The position numbers and the translations under genes were made by a program. From JAFIFT01 sp020051095 (GTDB lineage: Bacteria; Pseudomonadota; Gammaproteobacteria; Legionellales; Legionellaceae), in contig NZ_CAXMZT010000009.1 in the NCBI RefSeq assembly GCF_964199965.1, forward strand, positions 1-64,000: DNA of 64,000 nt. The letters are read 5' to 3'. Of the stretch, positions 39,419-49,263 are shown piece by piece. Under the pieces are notes generated by a model that saw only the letters and a list, made by a program, of their open reading frames with translations, was not told the DNA's origin and did no database searches. Position 1 is the first letter of the stretch; every line of letters starts with the position of its first letter.

Positions 39419-40156
39419 ATGTATATATTTATCGCATTTATTTGTAACTTTGCTGTTGTTTGGTTGAGGTTATGTCTGCCAGATGGTGTGCGTAGAGTTG
39501 CCTCTGAAAATATTTCTCTGAGAAATCAACTGGTTTCTTTGACACGCAATAGTAAAAGAGCACCTAAGCTAACAGCCGGTGATAGAACTATATTTGCTAT
39601 TTTGGCATCGCTTATTGGCGCAAAACGCTTATCACGAATAGCTATAGGGCTAAAACCAGCAACGATATTCAAGTTTCATCAAGCATTAGTAAAGCGAAAA
39701 TATAGTATTCTGTTTTCAACTAAAGTCTATAAAAAGCCTGGGCCTAAAGGTCAATCTCAGGATTTGATGATAGCCATTCTTGAAATGAAGAAACGAAACC
39801 CAAGCTATGGCTATCGATGAATTGCGATGCAAATATCCAATACATTTGCTGTTGATATTGATTAGGATGTTGTTCGCAGGTTGCTGAATACACAATATAA
39901 AAATCATCCTGATAATTATGATGGCTCGTCATGGCTCACTTTCATTGGCCATATGAAAGATAGTCTTTGGTCAATTGATTTGTTTAAGTGTGAATCAATC
40001 CATCTAGAAACCCACTGGGTAATGGCTGTATTGGATCAATTTACGCGAAGGGTGATTGGATTTGCCACTCATCAAGGTGAACTCACTGGCGTTGATATAT
40101 GTTGCAGGTTTAATCGAATAATTTCAAAAAATACATTGCAGAAAATTCTTCCATGA
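39419..40156 (+). pseudogene. Integrase-core transposase, remnant 1
   Basis: One frame carries an IS transposase with an N-terminal helical region (ENISLRNQLVSLTRNSKRAP), an interdomain segment (KKPGPKGQSQDLMIAILEMK) and part of the DDE/rve core (SSWLTFIGHMKDSLWSIDLF, ETHWVMAVLDQFTRRVIG). Two in-frame stops, TGA after SYGYR and TAG after FAVDID, break it, and it ends early after the first catalytic Asp. Three other fragments of the same family occur at 42633, 52140 and 54138. The exact IS family is not certain (IS3/IS481-like superfamily). Confidence 0.8.
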
Positions 40157-40324
40157 ATATTTCGCCGGCGAAGGCAAGCTTGTATTTGGTGTTTTGTAAA
40201 CAGACTTTCTATCAGACGATGCAGAAATTTCAGGTGAGTTTTGTGCGGCCAAAATTAGCATTTTGCAGGATTTTTGGGATATAATAAGCATGAGTTGCGG
40301 ACGTAGCATGATGCGTTTACTGAA

Positions 40325-41011
40325 ATGAAAAAATGTTCTTTACAAGCTCCTTTTATCAAAATCGATGAGGTGGATAATTTAATTAACTCCTGTCCGCAGA
40401 AAATCATCTTTTTGAAAGACAAAAATTCCCGCTATATCATTGGCAATGAGCTGTATGCGCAAAAATATGGTTTTCGAACGGTGGACGAGTTTAAAGGCTT
40501 AACCGATAAGGATTTAAATCCAAGGCACAACAGACTCTATTTAAATGATGATCAGGCTGTTGTGAAAACCCTGCGCCCAAAGAATATCTATAATCCTGCA
40601 TATTATCCCATCCATGGTGATGTTTTTGTTGAAGGAAACATTGCACCGGTCGTCAATAACAATGAAGAGGTGGTGGGTCTCCTCGGAATGATAGAAATAA
40701 AAGAGCATCTGCTGGCAGGCTCCTTTTTGTCTGTTTTGCGGTTTATTTGTGATAATAATCTTGGAAAATACCTTAGACAGAATCAGTATGAAATCAATTC
40801 ACTGCAAATCAGAATATCAAAGAATGAATTAGTTTGTTATTTTTATTCGCAATTACTGAATTTGAGTACCAAACAAGTCAGTCAACTCGTCAATTTGAGC
40901 CCGCGAACGGTTGAAAAATATATTGAAAGAGTCCGGGACAAAAGAGCTGAATTACCAGTCCATGTGTTTAATGAGCTCATTCAGCAGCTCATTTTAGATA
41001 ATTTGTCGTAA
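40325..41011 (+). CDS. PAS-LuxR type transcriptional regulator
   Basis: A 228-residue regulator. Residues about 15-125 form a PAS-like sensor (KIIFLKDKNSRYIIGNELYA, FKGLTDKDL), and the C-terminus (about 160-225) holds a LuxR helix-turn-helix with LSTKQVSQLVNLSPRTVEKY. Legionella has a family of PAS-LuxR regulators tied to flagella, virulence and pigment control. Target genes here are unknown. It lies directly after transposase remnant 1 and 200 bases before a VUT-family transporter gene and luxS. No good ribosome site is visible before the ATG. Confidence 0.82.
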   Translation: MKKCSLQAPFIKIDEVDNLINSCPQKIIFLKDKNSRYIIGNELYAQKYGFRTVDEFKGLTDKDLNPRHNRLYLNDDQAVVKTLRPKNIYNPAYYPIHGDVFVEGNIAPVVNNNEEVVGLLGMIEIKEHLLAGSFLSVLRFICDNNLGKYLRQNQYEINSLQIRISKNELVCYFYSQLLNLSTKQVSQLVNLSPRTVEKYIERVRDKRAELPVHVFNELIQQLILDNLS

Positions 41012-41211
41012 TTTCTACGATTCTGCCTATCAGGCAAAATCGATAGACTCCCTCTTGTACCATTTCACCTAAGGCATGGCAGCCTGTAATGGGTTAAGGC
41101 TGTCCGATGGCACATTAAAAAGTAAGCGAGTGCATTAATTACGCCGAGGTGAGACGTAATGACAAAGGCGTAGTTCGCTAACAAACATAAGCGTAGTAAG
41201 GAGAGCTAAAA

Positions 41212-41880
41212 ATGATACAAGATAGTTTCAATTTGAAAAAAGATAAGGCAATATTGCTATTATTATTATTTTCCATGCTGTATGTCACTTTGAAGGTGAC
41301 CTGCAACCCCCTTTTTTTTAGACAAATAGAGTTAAAGCTTTTTTTCGTTGATTACCCCATAAAATTAACCGGTTCAGCACTTGTCTATTCGTTTATCTAT
41401 GTTATCAGTGACTTAATTGCATTGTTATCCAATCGTAAAACGGCTATTTTTATTATTTTATGCGGTATTGCCTGTGACGGATTGTTTTCATCAACCTTTT
41501 ACCTTCTTTCGTCCATTGACATCCCATCGGTTATGAGCAGCAGCGAGCTGATAAAAACACAATCATTTAACCTTCTGGGCGCTGAAATGTGGAGACTGTT
41601 CTATCATGGCCTGGCCGCTGCCACTGTGGCTTCTATTGGTGAAGTTTTATTGTTTTCCCTGCTTTATAAAAAAATAAAGAGTTTTTTTGCTTCGACAGCA
41701 CTGAGTGTGATTTTTACCTTATCTTGTCATAATCTTATTACAGATTATCCGATGCTTAAACATGAGCCTGACGCATGGAATTTAATCATACATAATCTAA
41801 CGATTAATATCTCGATAATGGTTCTTTATGCTGCTATTGTTTCTTTATTTATTAACCTGGAAAGGCGCGTGTTAAATTGA
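41212..41880 (+). CDS. VUT/YhhQ-like membrane protein (putative queuosine precursor transporter)
   Basis: A 222-residue protein with six hydrophobic segments. The early part contains DYPIKLTGSALVYSFIYVISDL, matching the VUT family pattern of a Thr-Gly pair followed by a helix with an Asp. The family includes YhhQ, which takes up queuosine precursors. Here sequence similarity is modest, so substrate is a guess. AAGGAGAG lies seven bases before the ATG. The 3' end overlaps the end of the convergent luxS gene by 29 bases, and no terminator exists before luxS is traversed. Confidence 0.6.
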   Translation: MIQDSFNLKKDKAILLLLLFSMLYVTLKVTCNPLFFRQIELKLFFVDYPIKLTGSALVYSFIYVISDLIALLSNRKTAIFIILCGIACDGLFSSTFYLLSSIDIPSVMSSSELIKTQSFNLLGAEMWRLFYHGLAAATVASIGEVLLFSLLYKKIKSFFASTALSVIFTLSCHNLITDYPMLKHEPDAWNLIIHNLTINISIMVLYAAIVSLFINLERRVLN

Positions 41881-42352
41881 GCTTAAGCGCATCATTATCC
41901 ATAATTTCAATTTTTTTATTGAGGGTATTGGTCGCTATATTCTTTGCCTCACTCAAAGAATGCATTAAATAGCTGCCGCATTGATACAGGTTGGCTTCAG
42001 GTATTTGTTCTGTTTGGAGGATGTCCTGCATGGATTTCTTCCATGCTTTGGCAATCTCCATTTCGCCTGGGCAACCCGTCACACTCATGTAAAAACCGGT
42101 GCGACAGCCCATTGGCGAAATATCTATTATCTGGCAGTCTTGAACCTTTAAATGCTCTCGCATAAAGCCTGCAAATAAATGCTCAAGGGTGTGCATCCCT
42201 TTTTCAGGTAATTTTTCTACATTAGGTTTAGTAAACCGCAAATCGTAAACAGTTATGATATCGCCATTGGCTGTACGCAAATCTTTTGCTTTACGCACCG
42301 CTGGAGCCGGCATCAGGGTATGATCAACAGTAAAGCTTTCCAGTAATGGCAT
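41852..42352 (-). CDS. luxS: S-ribosylhomocysteine lyase LuxS
   Basis: A 166-residue enzyme with the metal site HTLEH (H54, E57, H58) and C125 (YQCGSY), and the catalytic C83 in MGCRTGFY. It cleaves S-ribosylhomocysteine to homocysteine and DPD, the precursor of autoinducer-2, in the activated methyl cycle. The ATG at 42352 is chosen because MPLLESFTVDH is the usual start and a GGAG site lies eight bases upstream. The open frame runs eight codons further. Its 3' end overlaps the opposing VUT-family gene. Confidence 0.95.
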   Translation of the reverse strand: MPLLESFTVDHTLMPAPAVRKAKDLRTANGDIITVYDLRFTKPNVEKLPEKGMHTLEHLFAGFMREHLKVQDCQIIDISPMGCRTGFYMSVTGCPGEMEIAKAWKKSMQDILQTEQIPEANLYQCGSYLMHSLSEAKNIATNTLNKKIEIMDNDALKLNLTRAFPG

Positions 42353-42433
42353 TGCAAATGCTCCATTGAAACTCATCGAAAATCAATACGATAGCAGATT
42401 CGTATAGAACACACCAGACTGACTGAAATCATA

Positions 42434-42464
42434 CAGCCATTCCAAGTGGAATGGCTGGGCTTTT
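42434..42464 (+). terminator. Rho-independent terminator facing rightward
   Basis: A perfect 10-bp stem (CAGCCATTCC and GGAATGGCTG), a 4-base loop, then GGCTTTT. It points rightward but lies behind the start of luxS, which reads leftward. The only rightward gene feeding it is the VUT-family gene that ends at 41880 inside luxS. Confidence 0.8.
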
Positions 42465-42632
42465 ATCAGTGCATGCTTTTGTGAAAGGCGATTTACACAA
42501 GAATGCAGCTGCCAGACGGTTGTGGTTCTGCCTTTTTAACGTGTCCTTCTCGAATTACTAGTTTTCAATCAAAATTTAGTAACTAAATCTAAAAGCAATA
42601 ATTTTCATCACCAATCTGATAAACTGTTGCAC

Positions 42633-43095
42633 ATGAAAATAGTATTCTACCTGCTATGCAGCACTTTTCGGTCACTGTTACTACTCCTACGACCAGGAGG
42701 AAGCAAAACTCTCATACTAGAAGATCTTCATCTCAAGCAGCAACTTATCGTTCTCTCTCGAAAGCATAAACGCGGTCCCAATCTATCAAGTATTGACAGG
42801 CTTCTATTTGGCGCTCTTTCTTCTCTATTACTTACCAAACGTCTCAGTAAAATTGGCATTATTGTTAAGCCTGCAACACTACTTAACATTGGTTAACAGA
42901 AAACACGACTTGATGAAAAAAATAAACCAGTTTAAATACTGTTACAATTATCATCGGTCTCACTCCCCAGTAAATGGTAAAACTCCTGGGCTGGTTAACG
43001 ATAATTGCATCAAACCTATCTTATTAATAAAGAAATTTTCGTGGAAAACTCATTGCAAGGATATGTTTCAACTACCGATAGCTACTTGTACTTAA
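42633..43095 (+). pseudogene. Integrase-core transposase, remnant 2 (internally deleted)
   Basis: The first about 88 codons match the N-terminus of remnant 1 (LRPGGSKTLILEDLHLKQQL, KRGPNLSSIDRLLFGALSSL). The sequence then jumps, in another frame, to the last about 60 codons of the same transposase type (FKYCYNYHRSHSPVNGKTPG, THCKDMFQLPIA). The entire catalytic core is missing. Confidence 0.75.
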
Positions 43096-43321
43096 AATTC
43101 GAGAAGCACAGGCTAGGCAGAAATCCTATTTGGACAGAGCAAAAAATCATTGGCTCAGAAGAATTTCAAAATGCATTTTCGCAATAAAATAAACTTGGTC
43201 CAGTAATCATTTAATTATATTTGACTGAGATTTATTTAGGGGTTGTAATGCACTCCATGCCATATCTTTTGGTAATTTATTTTAAATAATCTATTTAATA
43301 TCAATAACTTACTTCATATAT

Positions 43322-46300
43322 TTATGGTGCGACCCCTATATGCTTAGTCGCTTCATTCACCGCATCTTTCGCTTCAATTCTCAGATGCTTCCCACCTGAT
43401 GGTTGCTCCGTAAACATACTCATTTCTGAAGCAGTCCGTTTGCGTCCCTTCATTGGGCGTTCGGATAAATCGTTTAGTGATAATTCATCACTCACGGAAG
43501 AATGTTGTTGGTAAACTTGTTCTATTTCTTCAACTAATTGATCCAAAACCTCAGGTTTGGTCATTTTAAGTATTAAAGCTTGTTGTTTTTTATAAAAGGC
43601 ATGGTTATGTGTATGTTCACCGGGATACTCTTGTTGAGCATGAACTAATTCATGGGCAACCACTTCAACCAAATTTACTAATGTCCCTCGATGTAATTTG
43701 CCTTTATTTGTGATTAACTCTTTTAGGATTGTTTCACCAAGGCCACTGATCATAGCAATAGCATTCCAATAGATGGTCGAACTTGATTGATAGGTATACA
43801 TCAACGATCCGTTCGGCTTTGTCGATAATCCAACCCCCAGATTTGGATAGCCGTATTTTGCCACAACCAATTGCGTCACTGCAGTTAGCAATCCCCAATT
43901 CGATGTCGAGTCAATGTCTTGAGGACGCCATTCGCTATTCTTCATGAAAGTGCTTTCTTCGGTCATTTCCTCTTGCTTTTCTATTCTCGCTTGCTCTTCC
44001 TTATAAAAAGAAGTAAATCGCCTAAGACTTTCAGGGACAGACTTTAGAGATGGCAATACTTGTGTCTTATTATATTCTTTGGCGAGATCGACCAACGAAT
44101 AGGTTTTATCACCGTAACTGGCTTCAAATAGAGGTAAAAAAGCAATTAATGAATGTAACATAAAAGGTGATTCATATTTTGCGTAATCCGACAAAGGTTG
44201 ATTGTCCATAATTCTTTGTGCATCTTCTTCAATGCCACTATTGATTAATGTCGGGTTATAAAGGAATCTCTCAAAATGGAAGAAAAAGTCATATGGTAAC
44301 TCATACAGGCCTAAATGATTATTCAAAAAGAGTCGCGCATAGGACTCGATATAGGCTCTTAAAACATAAGGTTTGATCAAATTATTCACTTCGCCTGCAT
44401 TCGCAAAATCGGTTCTATCCCGACTAAGGGGTAAAGACTTTGGAAAATCGATGATAATGCCTTTCTTGCGAACAATGTCTCTGATTTCACTAGGAATATA
44501 AGCATCACTATCACCAATTGGTTTCATTGCAAGCCCGGCAACGGTCATCTTATCTTCAACCGACTTAAACGTTTTGATGTCGCCAAAAGGTGGCATGGCG
44601 ATGGTTGCTAAGGGGGTTAATGGCTGGTTAATTTGCTGATCATTCAGAGTGATTTTAACAATATCTGCATCAACGGTTGCCCCATGCCCTTTAAACGTTC
44701 GTTGATGGCGAGCAGCACTCAACGCCGGCACACCGTCACGTTCAACCCGTTCAATGGCAAATCCTTTAAAGTCGCCATCAAGCTGTTGCCAGCTCATGCG
44801 AATATCAACAATCTTATCCTGCTCATCATAAACGGGTGTGAATTCAAATTGATAATATTGACCATCACCTTTACCACATTTAACCCGAACGGTTTTGGCA
44901 TTATGATAAATGGTAAACAAGCCAACACCATGGCCACCAATAAAATGCTGGTGGTTATCCGATCGTTTTGTCGATGCACCCGGTAAACAAAAAAATTGAA
45001 ATACTTGTTCCAGAGTCATACCGACGCCAAAGTCTTGCAATCGAAACACATTGCTATCGCCTTCTTGGAAAACACTGGCCTCAATCTTAGCCTTTGGATT
45101 AAGTTCGGGCTCAGCGAAATAGGCATCAATCCCATTCTGCAATAATTCTCTTTCATATAGATGCTGGTTAGGATCCGCTTGATGATAGATGGCATGTTGT
45201 AACAAACGCCTGAAATGTCCCTTTTTACCATAGGCACCGTAAGACTCAACTGCATGAATAAATTTCTCAGGTGAGTCTGCTAATGTGTTTAGCAAGCTGG
45301 AATCAAACTGAAAAGCCGTCATGAAGTCCAGCAAGGATAATTGCTGAACTGGCGACTCAGCCTGTGTTAACAAAGGAGGTTTATTTGAAACTAAGCGCTC
45401 TTTCGGAAACAAGAGATAATACGCCATTTGTCCACTAGTCGATGGCATCGCATCAATCAGGTCTTTCACTGACTCAAATTGACTCATATGATAGGACAAC
45501 TTGGTTCGATTACTCGATAAATCCTGATTTAATTGCTCCAAGGCATCCATACCATAATGCTCAATGATATCGATTAATTTTTGGCTAATACCATCTTGAC
45601 AGCCTTCATTAAGAATGTGGCAAAGCAGATCAAATGTTGATAAGACCAATACTTGATCCCGTTCACTCATGAGTTGCACGTAGCCAATGATCGAGCGGTA
45701 TTCACTCGATGTTTTCTCCTCAGGGGTATACTTGAATAAATGGATATATGGCATCATTGCCTTGATTTGCTCAAGCGGTAAATGAATCAAACGCAAACAA
45801 TGGGAGTATTGCTCATAAGACAAATTTTGCTGGTTCAACCAAGCTAATTTGGTCAATACCTTGGGAGAGGATAATTGCTCTGGTGTCAAAGGCGCAATGA
45901 CTGCACCTTGAGGGTAGCCATCATAAGGTTTTGTTTTCACAACACCATGGCGCAATTTTACATGATATTCAGGAACAAATTTTCGATAGACCGGGTAACC
46001 ATGATCCGTAATTAATAAATTGGATGGACCCTCACTCATAACCCAAATTTCTTGATGCGCTAGATAGCTGGAATTATTTGCGCCTCCTTTACGGGCTCCT
46101 GGTATAATGGCATGGGGGGTTGTTAAAACAGCCTCATGATCATCAATGTACAACTTGAATGTCCCTGGCGTATCATTCTCATACACATGCATGCTCTTAG
46201 ACGTCTTTAGCACCTCGCCTTGTTGATTAATTAACCGGAAATTATCCGCTTCATCCGTCAAAATGAAATAGACTGCGCCTTCATCCTCAAACTGACTAAA

Positions 46301-48934
46301 ATACTTTATCTTATCCTGATTGAGCTGATTGCCCATGGGATCATATAAAAATCCATCGACTTGATAAAAATCACCATGGCTAGTTTTATGAATTCTGATA
46401 TCGTAGCCTTGATGAAGCACCGTACCTTGTTTATCAACCAAGGCCATATATCGGCTTACAAGAAAATAGTTATCTGTTTGTTTTGGTTTTGATTTATTTT
46501 CAATGAGATAATAGTCATCTCTTTCGAAGATTGAGCCGATGTCAGCAAAAGAAGCGTCTATATTTAACGGGATGTATGTTTGTCGTTTAGGCTCAAATAT
46601 GGCCACCCCGCCATTCATTTGCACTATTTCGGGCTTGCCATGGGAATGAGCGTCTTCTTTCGTGTGGGGGATAAAATCACTGACTTTACCACTAGCAATG
46701 GTTGCATTCTTATTTATATCGTATAGTTGTGCATAACTCGAATTAGCGTCTGTTAAGACAAGCAGATTTGGATCAGTGGCAACAGGAATGATCTTATCCT
46801 GATAAATCGTATGCACCGATTTGCTATTGACATCATAGATAGCCCTTTTCTTATCTGAACCATACAATACATAAGCGGTTTTTGATAATCGTTTGACAGA
46901 CCAATAATCTTCGCTAATCAATTCTCCTAACCCATTAACAACCTGTTTTTTCGAAGTTTTTTTATCTGTTATCAACAATACATCGTCTTCCTCTAAATCA
47001 ATGTCTTGTTCTGGCAACTCCATCACCTTAGTATCATGGTTGTCAAACAATTGCTCTATTTTGGCAATTAATAATTGCCACTTGGGATCATGTAGTTTTT
47101 GAAATCTGTCATTATAGAGTTCATTTTGTCTATTTACTCCAAGAGAGTAATAAAATCGTTTGCCTTGATAACGAAATTGTAAGAGATAGTCGCCAATAGT
47201 GTAATCATTGTAGCCACTATAGAAAGGGTGGGTATAATAGGTTGCGACCAGGGATTTTGCGTGTGAAAGAATATTATAAGCATCTGGATTGGCAGATAAG
47301 ATAGCATTGGTTGTGTCGTCGCCATATAAATTCATAATGCCATGCTGTTTATATAAATCATGTAGCGGGTTTTCAGTCGTTCTTGGTTTATATTTGATGC
47401 TTGATAGTTTTTGTTCCACCTTACTGCCATCAACATCCTCAACCATAGCCACACTGTTAAAAGATACCGATACTTCTCCTGGTGGATATTTAAACAACAG
47501 TGGTATCATGTTGAGCCGGTTGGTTGATTTCAATTGCTGATAATAGGTTTCATCTAGATAGATTCGGTTATTGTCTAGATCGATCAAGTAGGGTTTGTCG
47601 TCGTTGCCTATCAACTTGGTTAGATATATTTTTGTTTCACCACCGGAGAATTCCGGCGCTTTACTTGCTACCGAATCAAGCCACTGTTTAGGTGTTATCA
47701 ATGGATGCAAACGCAACACGCCTTCGCTGGCAAGATGAGTGTATGGCTCTACATCCGGCACATATTGTTCACCTTCAAGGCGGGTCAACACGGTTTTAAC
47801 CAGTGCATCAAAGACATTATCTTTGGCATTTAATGAAGCATTGCTGGCTTGTAATTGTTTGACGAGTGGCGCAATACTATTGGCATACCTAACCCATTGG
47901 GGATGGGGCATGGTTTCGATTTTTTTAATATAAGCTAACACACTGTTTCGTGTTTCATCACTGTCAAGAATCACTCGGTTTCTTGATTCAGAAATGGTTG
48001 TTTTGCGGGGCAATTCCCATGTCACATTGTCAGCAAGGTTCTCGAGTGGCTGTGTCGTTGTCGAAATGACAATGCCACCAATGGTAATGCTTGCTTTATA
48101 CTCTTTTTCCTTCGCTTTAAACGGTTTTCCATTAATTAAAATGGGTATCTCAATATTGGGCGCCAAGTGATTGGTTAGCATTGCCTTATACTCAGGTTTG
48201 TGGATATCTGATGAATAGACTCTTGTCACTGTTCCCAAAGGAATCGAATCATCTTCTTCCATGGAAACACTGATTTCCCTATTGATGCGACGATATTCCA
48301 AACGACAGCCAATATGTCCTTCTCGGCGCGTTTCAATAACAACTTTTTCGCTCTCATCTTTCAAATGCGCTAATTTGATGAAACTACCAATACCAAAGCG
48401 ACCAATTTGCTTGGCAGAATCCCCTTTTGTAGTTTCTTTAGGGAGTAAGTATTTGGTAAAAATGACCTCAGGAGACATTCCTTGCCCACCGATTTCTTTA
48501 ATTTCATAAAAGCCTTCTTGTATTGTGCAATCAATTTGATCAGGATTTGCATCTAAGGAATTACTAATTTCTTCAACAATAGATCGAGCTCGGAAAGCAT
48601 TTTGGTTATAAATATCCCCTTCGATGCTATCATCAACGGGCGGTTGAAACTGTTTAGTAAGCATCAATCTCAACTCATCATTCATAGCAAAATACTGAAT
48701 GAATCGGTTAAAATCACTTAAGGAATATTGTTCTTGATCGGGTCGAATAATATTCAGTTTCAGGAAGGTTATTAAAGGAATTAAGGGGATATACTTTTTG
48801 ATACCAAATTGCGCCCTAAGATTGCTGATGTCTTCTTTTGTCAGATGTTCAAGATCAATCGATTCTATATCAAGATAGGATGCGGCTTCCCTGACAAATT
48901 GCTCTAATTCAGTTTCTAATGTATATCGCGACAT
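43322..48934 (-). CDS. 1870-aa protein with two GHKL ATPase domains and a C-terminal HExxH site
   Basis: First ATPase signature: EEISNSLDA (121-129), EIGGQGM (147-153) and GRFGIG (178-183), the N, G1 and G2 boxes of Hsp90/MutL-type GHKL folds, although the G1 box has EIGG instead of DNG. Residues about 650-1000 look like repeated beta strands, with pairs such as FYQVDGFLYDPMGNQL, possibly a propeller. Second ATPase signature: ELLQNGIDAY (Q1266, N1267, D1270), DFGVGM (1301-1306) and GGHGVG (about 1332-1337), a better match. Near the end, VVAHELVHAQQ (H1761, E1762, H1765) followed by HTHNHAFYKK looks like a zinc-peptidase site. A basic patch (KGRKR) lies in the tail. No signal peptide. An AAGAGGT site precedes the ATG. 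It is a single gene next to an island boundary. Function is unknown. Confidence 0.85.
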   Translation of the reverse strand: MSRYTLETELEQFVREAASYLDIESIDLEHLTKEDISNLRAQFGIKKYIPLIPLITFLKLNIIRPDQEQYSLSDFNRFIQYFAMNDELRLMLTKQFQPPVDDSIEGDIYNQNAFRARSIVEEISNSLDANPDQIDCTIQEGFYEIKEIGGQGMSPEVIFTKYLLPKETTKGDSAKQIGRFGIGSFIKLAHLKDESEKVVIETRREGHIGCRLEYRRINREISVSMEEDDSIPLGTVTRVYSSDIHKPEYKAMLTNHLAPNIEIPILINGKPFKAKEKEYKASITIGGIVISTTTQPLENLADNVTWELPRKTTISESRNRVILDSDETRNSVLAYIKKIETMPHPQWVRYANSIAPLVKQLQASNASLNAKDNVFDALVKTVLTRLEGEQYVPDVEPYTHLASEGVLRLHPLITPKQWLDSVASKAPEFSGGETKIYLTKLIGNDDKPYLIDLDNNRIYLDETYYQQLKSTNRLNMIPLLFKYPPGEVSVSFNSVAMVEDVDGSKVEQKLSSIKYKPRTTENPLHDLYKQHGIMNLYGDDTTNAILSANPDAYNILSHAKSLVATYYTHPFYSGYNDYTIGDYLLQFRYQGKRFYYSLGVNRQNELYNDRFQKLHDPKWQLLIAKIEQLFDNHDTKVMELPEQDIDLEEDDVLLITDKKTSKKQVVNGLGELISEDYWSVKRLSKTAYVLYGSDKKRAIYDVNSKSVHTIYQDKIIPVATDPNLLVLTDANSSYAQLYDINKNATIASGKVSDFIPHTKEDAHSHGKPEIVQMNGGVAIFEPKRQTYIPLNIDASFADIGSIFERDDYYLIENKSKPKQTDNYFLVSRYMALVDKQGTVLHQGYDIRIHKTSHGDFYQVDGFLYDPMGNQLNQDKIKYFSQFEDEGAVYFILTDEADNFRLINQQGEVLKTSKSMHVYENDTPGTFKLYIDDHEAVLTTPHAIIPGARKGGANNSSYLAHQEIWVMSEGPSNLLITDHGYPVYRKFVPEYHVKLRHGVVKTKPYDGYPQGAVIAPLTPEQLSSPKVLTKLAWLNQQNLSYEQYSHCLRLIHLPLEQIKAMMPYIHLFKYTPEEKTSSEYRSIIGYVQLMSERDQVLVLSTFDLLCHILNEGCQDGISQKLIDIIEHYGMDALEQLNQDLSSNRTKLSYHMSQFESVKDLIDAMPSTSGQMAYYLLFPKERLVSNKPPLLTQAESPVQQLSLLDFMTAFQFDSSLLNTLADSPEKFIHAVESYGAYGKKGHFRRLLQHAIYHQADPNQHLYERELLQNGIDAYFAEPELNPKAKIEASVFQEGDSNVFRLQDFGVGMTLEQVFQFFCLPGASTKRSDNHQHFIGGHGVGLFTIYHNAKTVRVKCGKGDGQYYQFEFTPVYDEQDKIVDIRMSWQQLDGDFKGFAIERVERDGVPALSAARHQRTFKGHGATVDADIVKITLNDQQINQPLTPLATIAMPPFGDIKTFKSVEDKMTVAGLAMKPIGDSDAYIPSEIRDIVRKKGIIIDFPKSLPLSRDRTDFANAGEVNNLIKPYVLRAYIESYARLFLNNHLGLYELPYDFFFHFERFLYNPTLINSGIEEDAQRIMDNQPLSDYAKYESPFMLHSLIAFLPLFEASYGDKTYSLVDLAKEYNKTQVLPSLKSVPESLRRFTSFYKEEQARIEKQEEMTEESTFMKNSEWRPQDIDSTSNWGLLTAVTQLVVAKYGYPNLGVGLSTKPNGSLMYTYQSSSTIYWNAIAMISGLGETILKELITNKGKLHRGTLVNLVEVVAHELVHAQQEYPGEHTHNHAFYKKQQALILKMTKPEVLDQLVEEIEQVYQQHSSVSDELSLNDLSERPMKGRKRTASEMSMFTEQPSGGKHLRIEAKDAVNEATKHIGVAP

Positions 48935-49070
48935 ATTGGACCTCTTGAAAGCGAATCATAATTGTACATTTTATGTGCTATTAAGTCAATATTAAACCTG
49001 GCATATGTTATAGCAAAATGAAAATGTCACATCGTTAACAAGATAAAAATGTCACCTACCGTGTTGTATA

Positions 49071-49245
49071 TGGCGCGCTCGGAGGGATTCGAACCCCCGA
49101 CACCTTGGTTCAAAGCCTTATGCTTTAATTTTAAAATTTAATAAAATCAACACCTTACGATGCGTCAAAATCATGAAAAACGGCCTAAAACTGCCTAAAA
49201 CGGCGTAGTACGGTCACAGTTATGTCACGTTTTCGTCACAGTGCA
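49071..49245 (-). repeat. tRNA-Arg 3'-end direct repeat, left copy (att-like)
   Basis: On the minus strand, 49117-49071 reads as a tRNA 3' end: anticodon-stem 3' side, variable loop, T-arm (GGGGGTTCGAATCCC), acceptor strand CGAGCGC, discriminator G and CCA. The first 41 bases (49071-49111) are identical to 57216-57256, and weaker similarity continues for about 130 bases (GCCTAAAACTGCCTA, GGTCACAGTT-like). No 5' half follows, so it is a scar and not a tRNA gene. Confidence 0.75.
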
Positions 49246-49263
49246 TTTTGATTTCTAAAAAGT

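Noticed and set aside
42377..42626. A riboswitch or attenuator controlling luxS
   Set aside because: The only strong hairpin points rightward, opposite to luxS, and its T-run is on the wrong side for a luxS leader.
43096..43187. Short plus-strand frame ending FEKHRLGRNPIW...QNAFSQ
   Set aside because: It is possibly a gene relic, but there is no start and no family, too little to annotate.
49071..49150. A tRNA gene
   Set aside because: Only the 3' half from the anticodon loop to CCA is present. No D-arm or 5' acceptor strand is found upstream in either copy.
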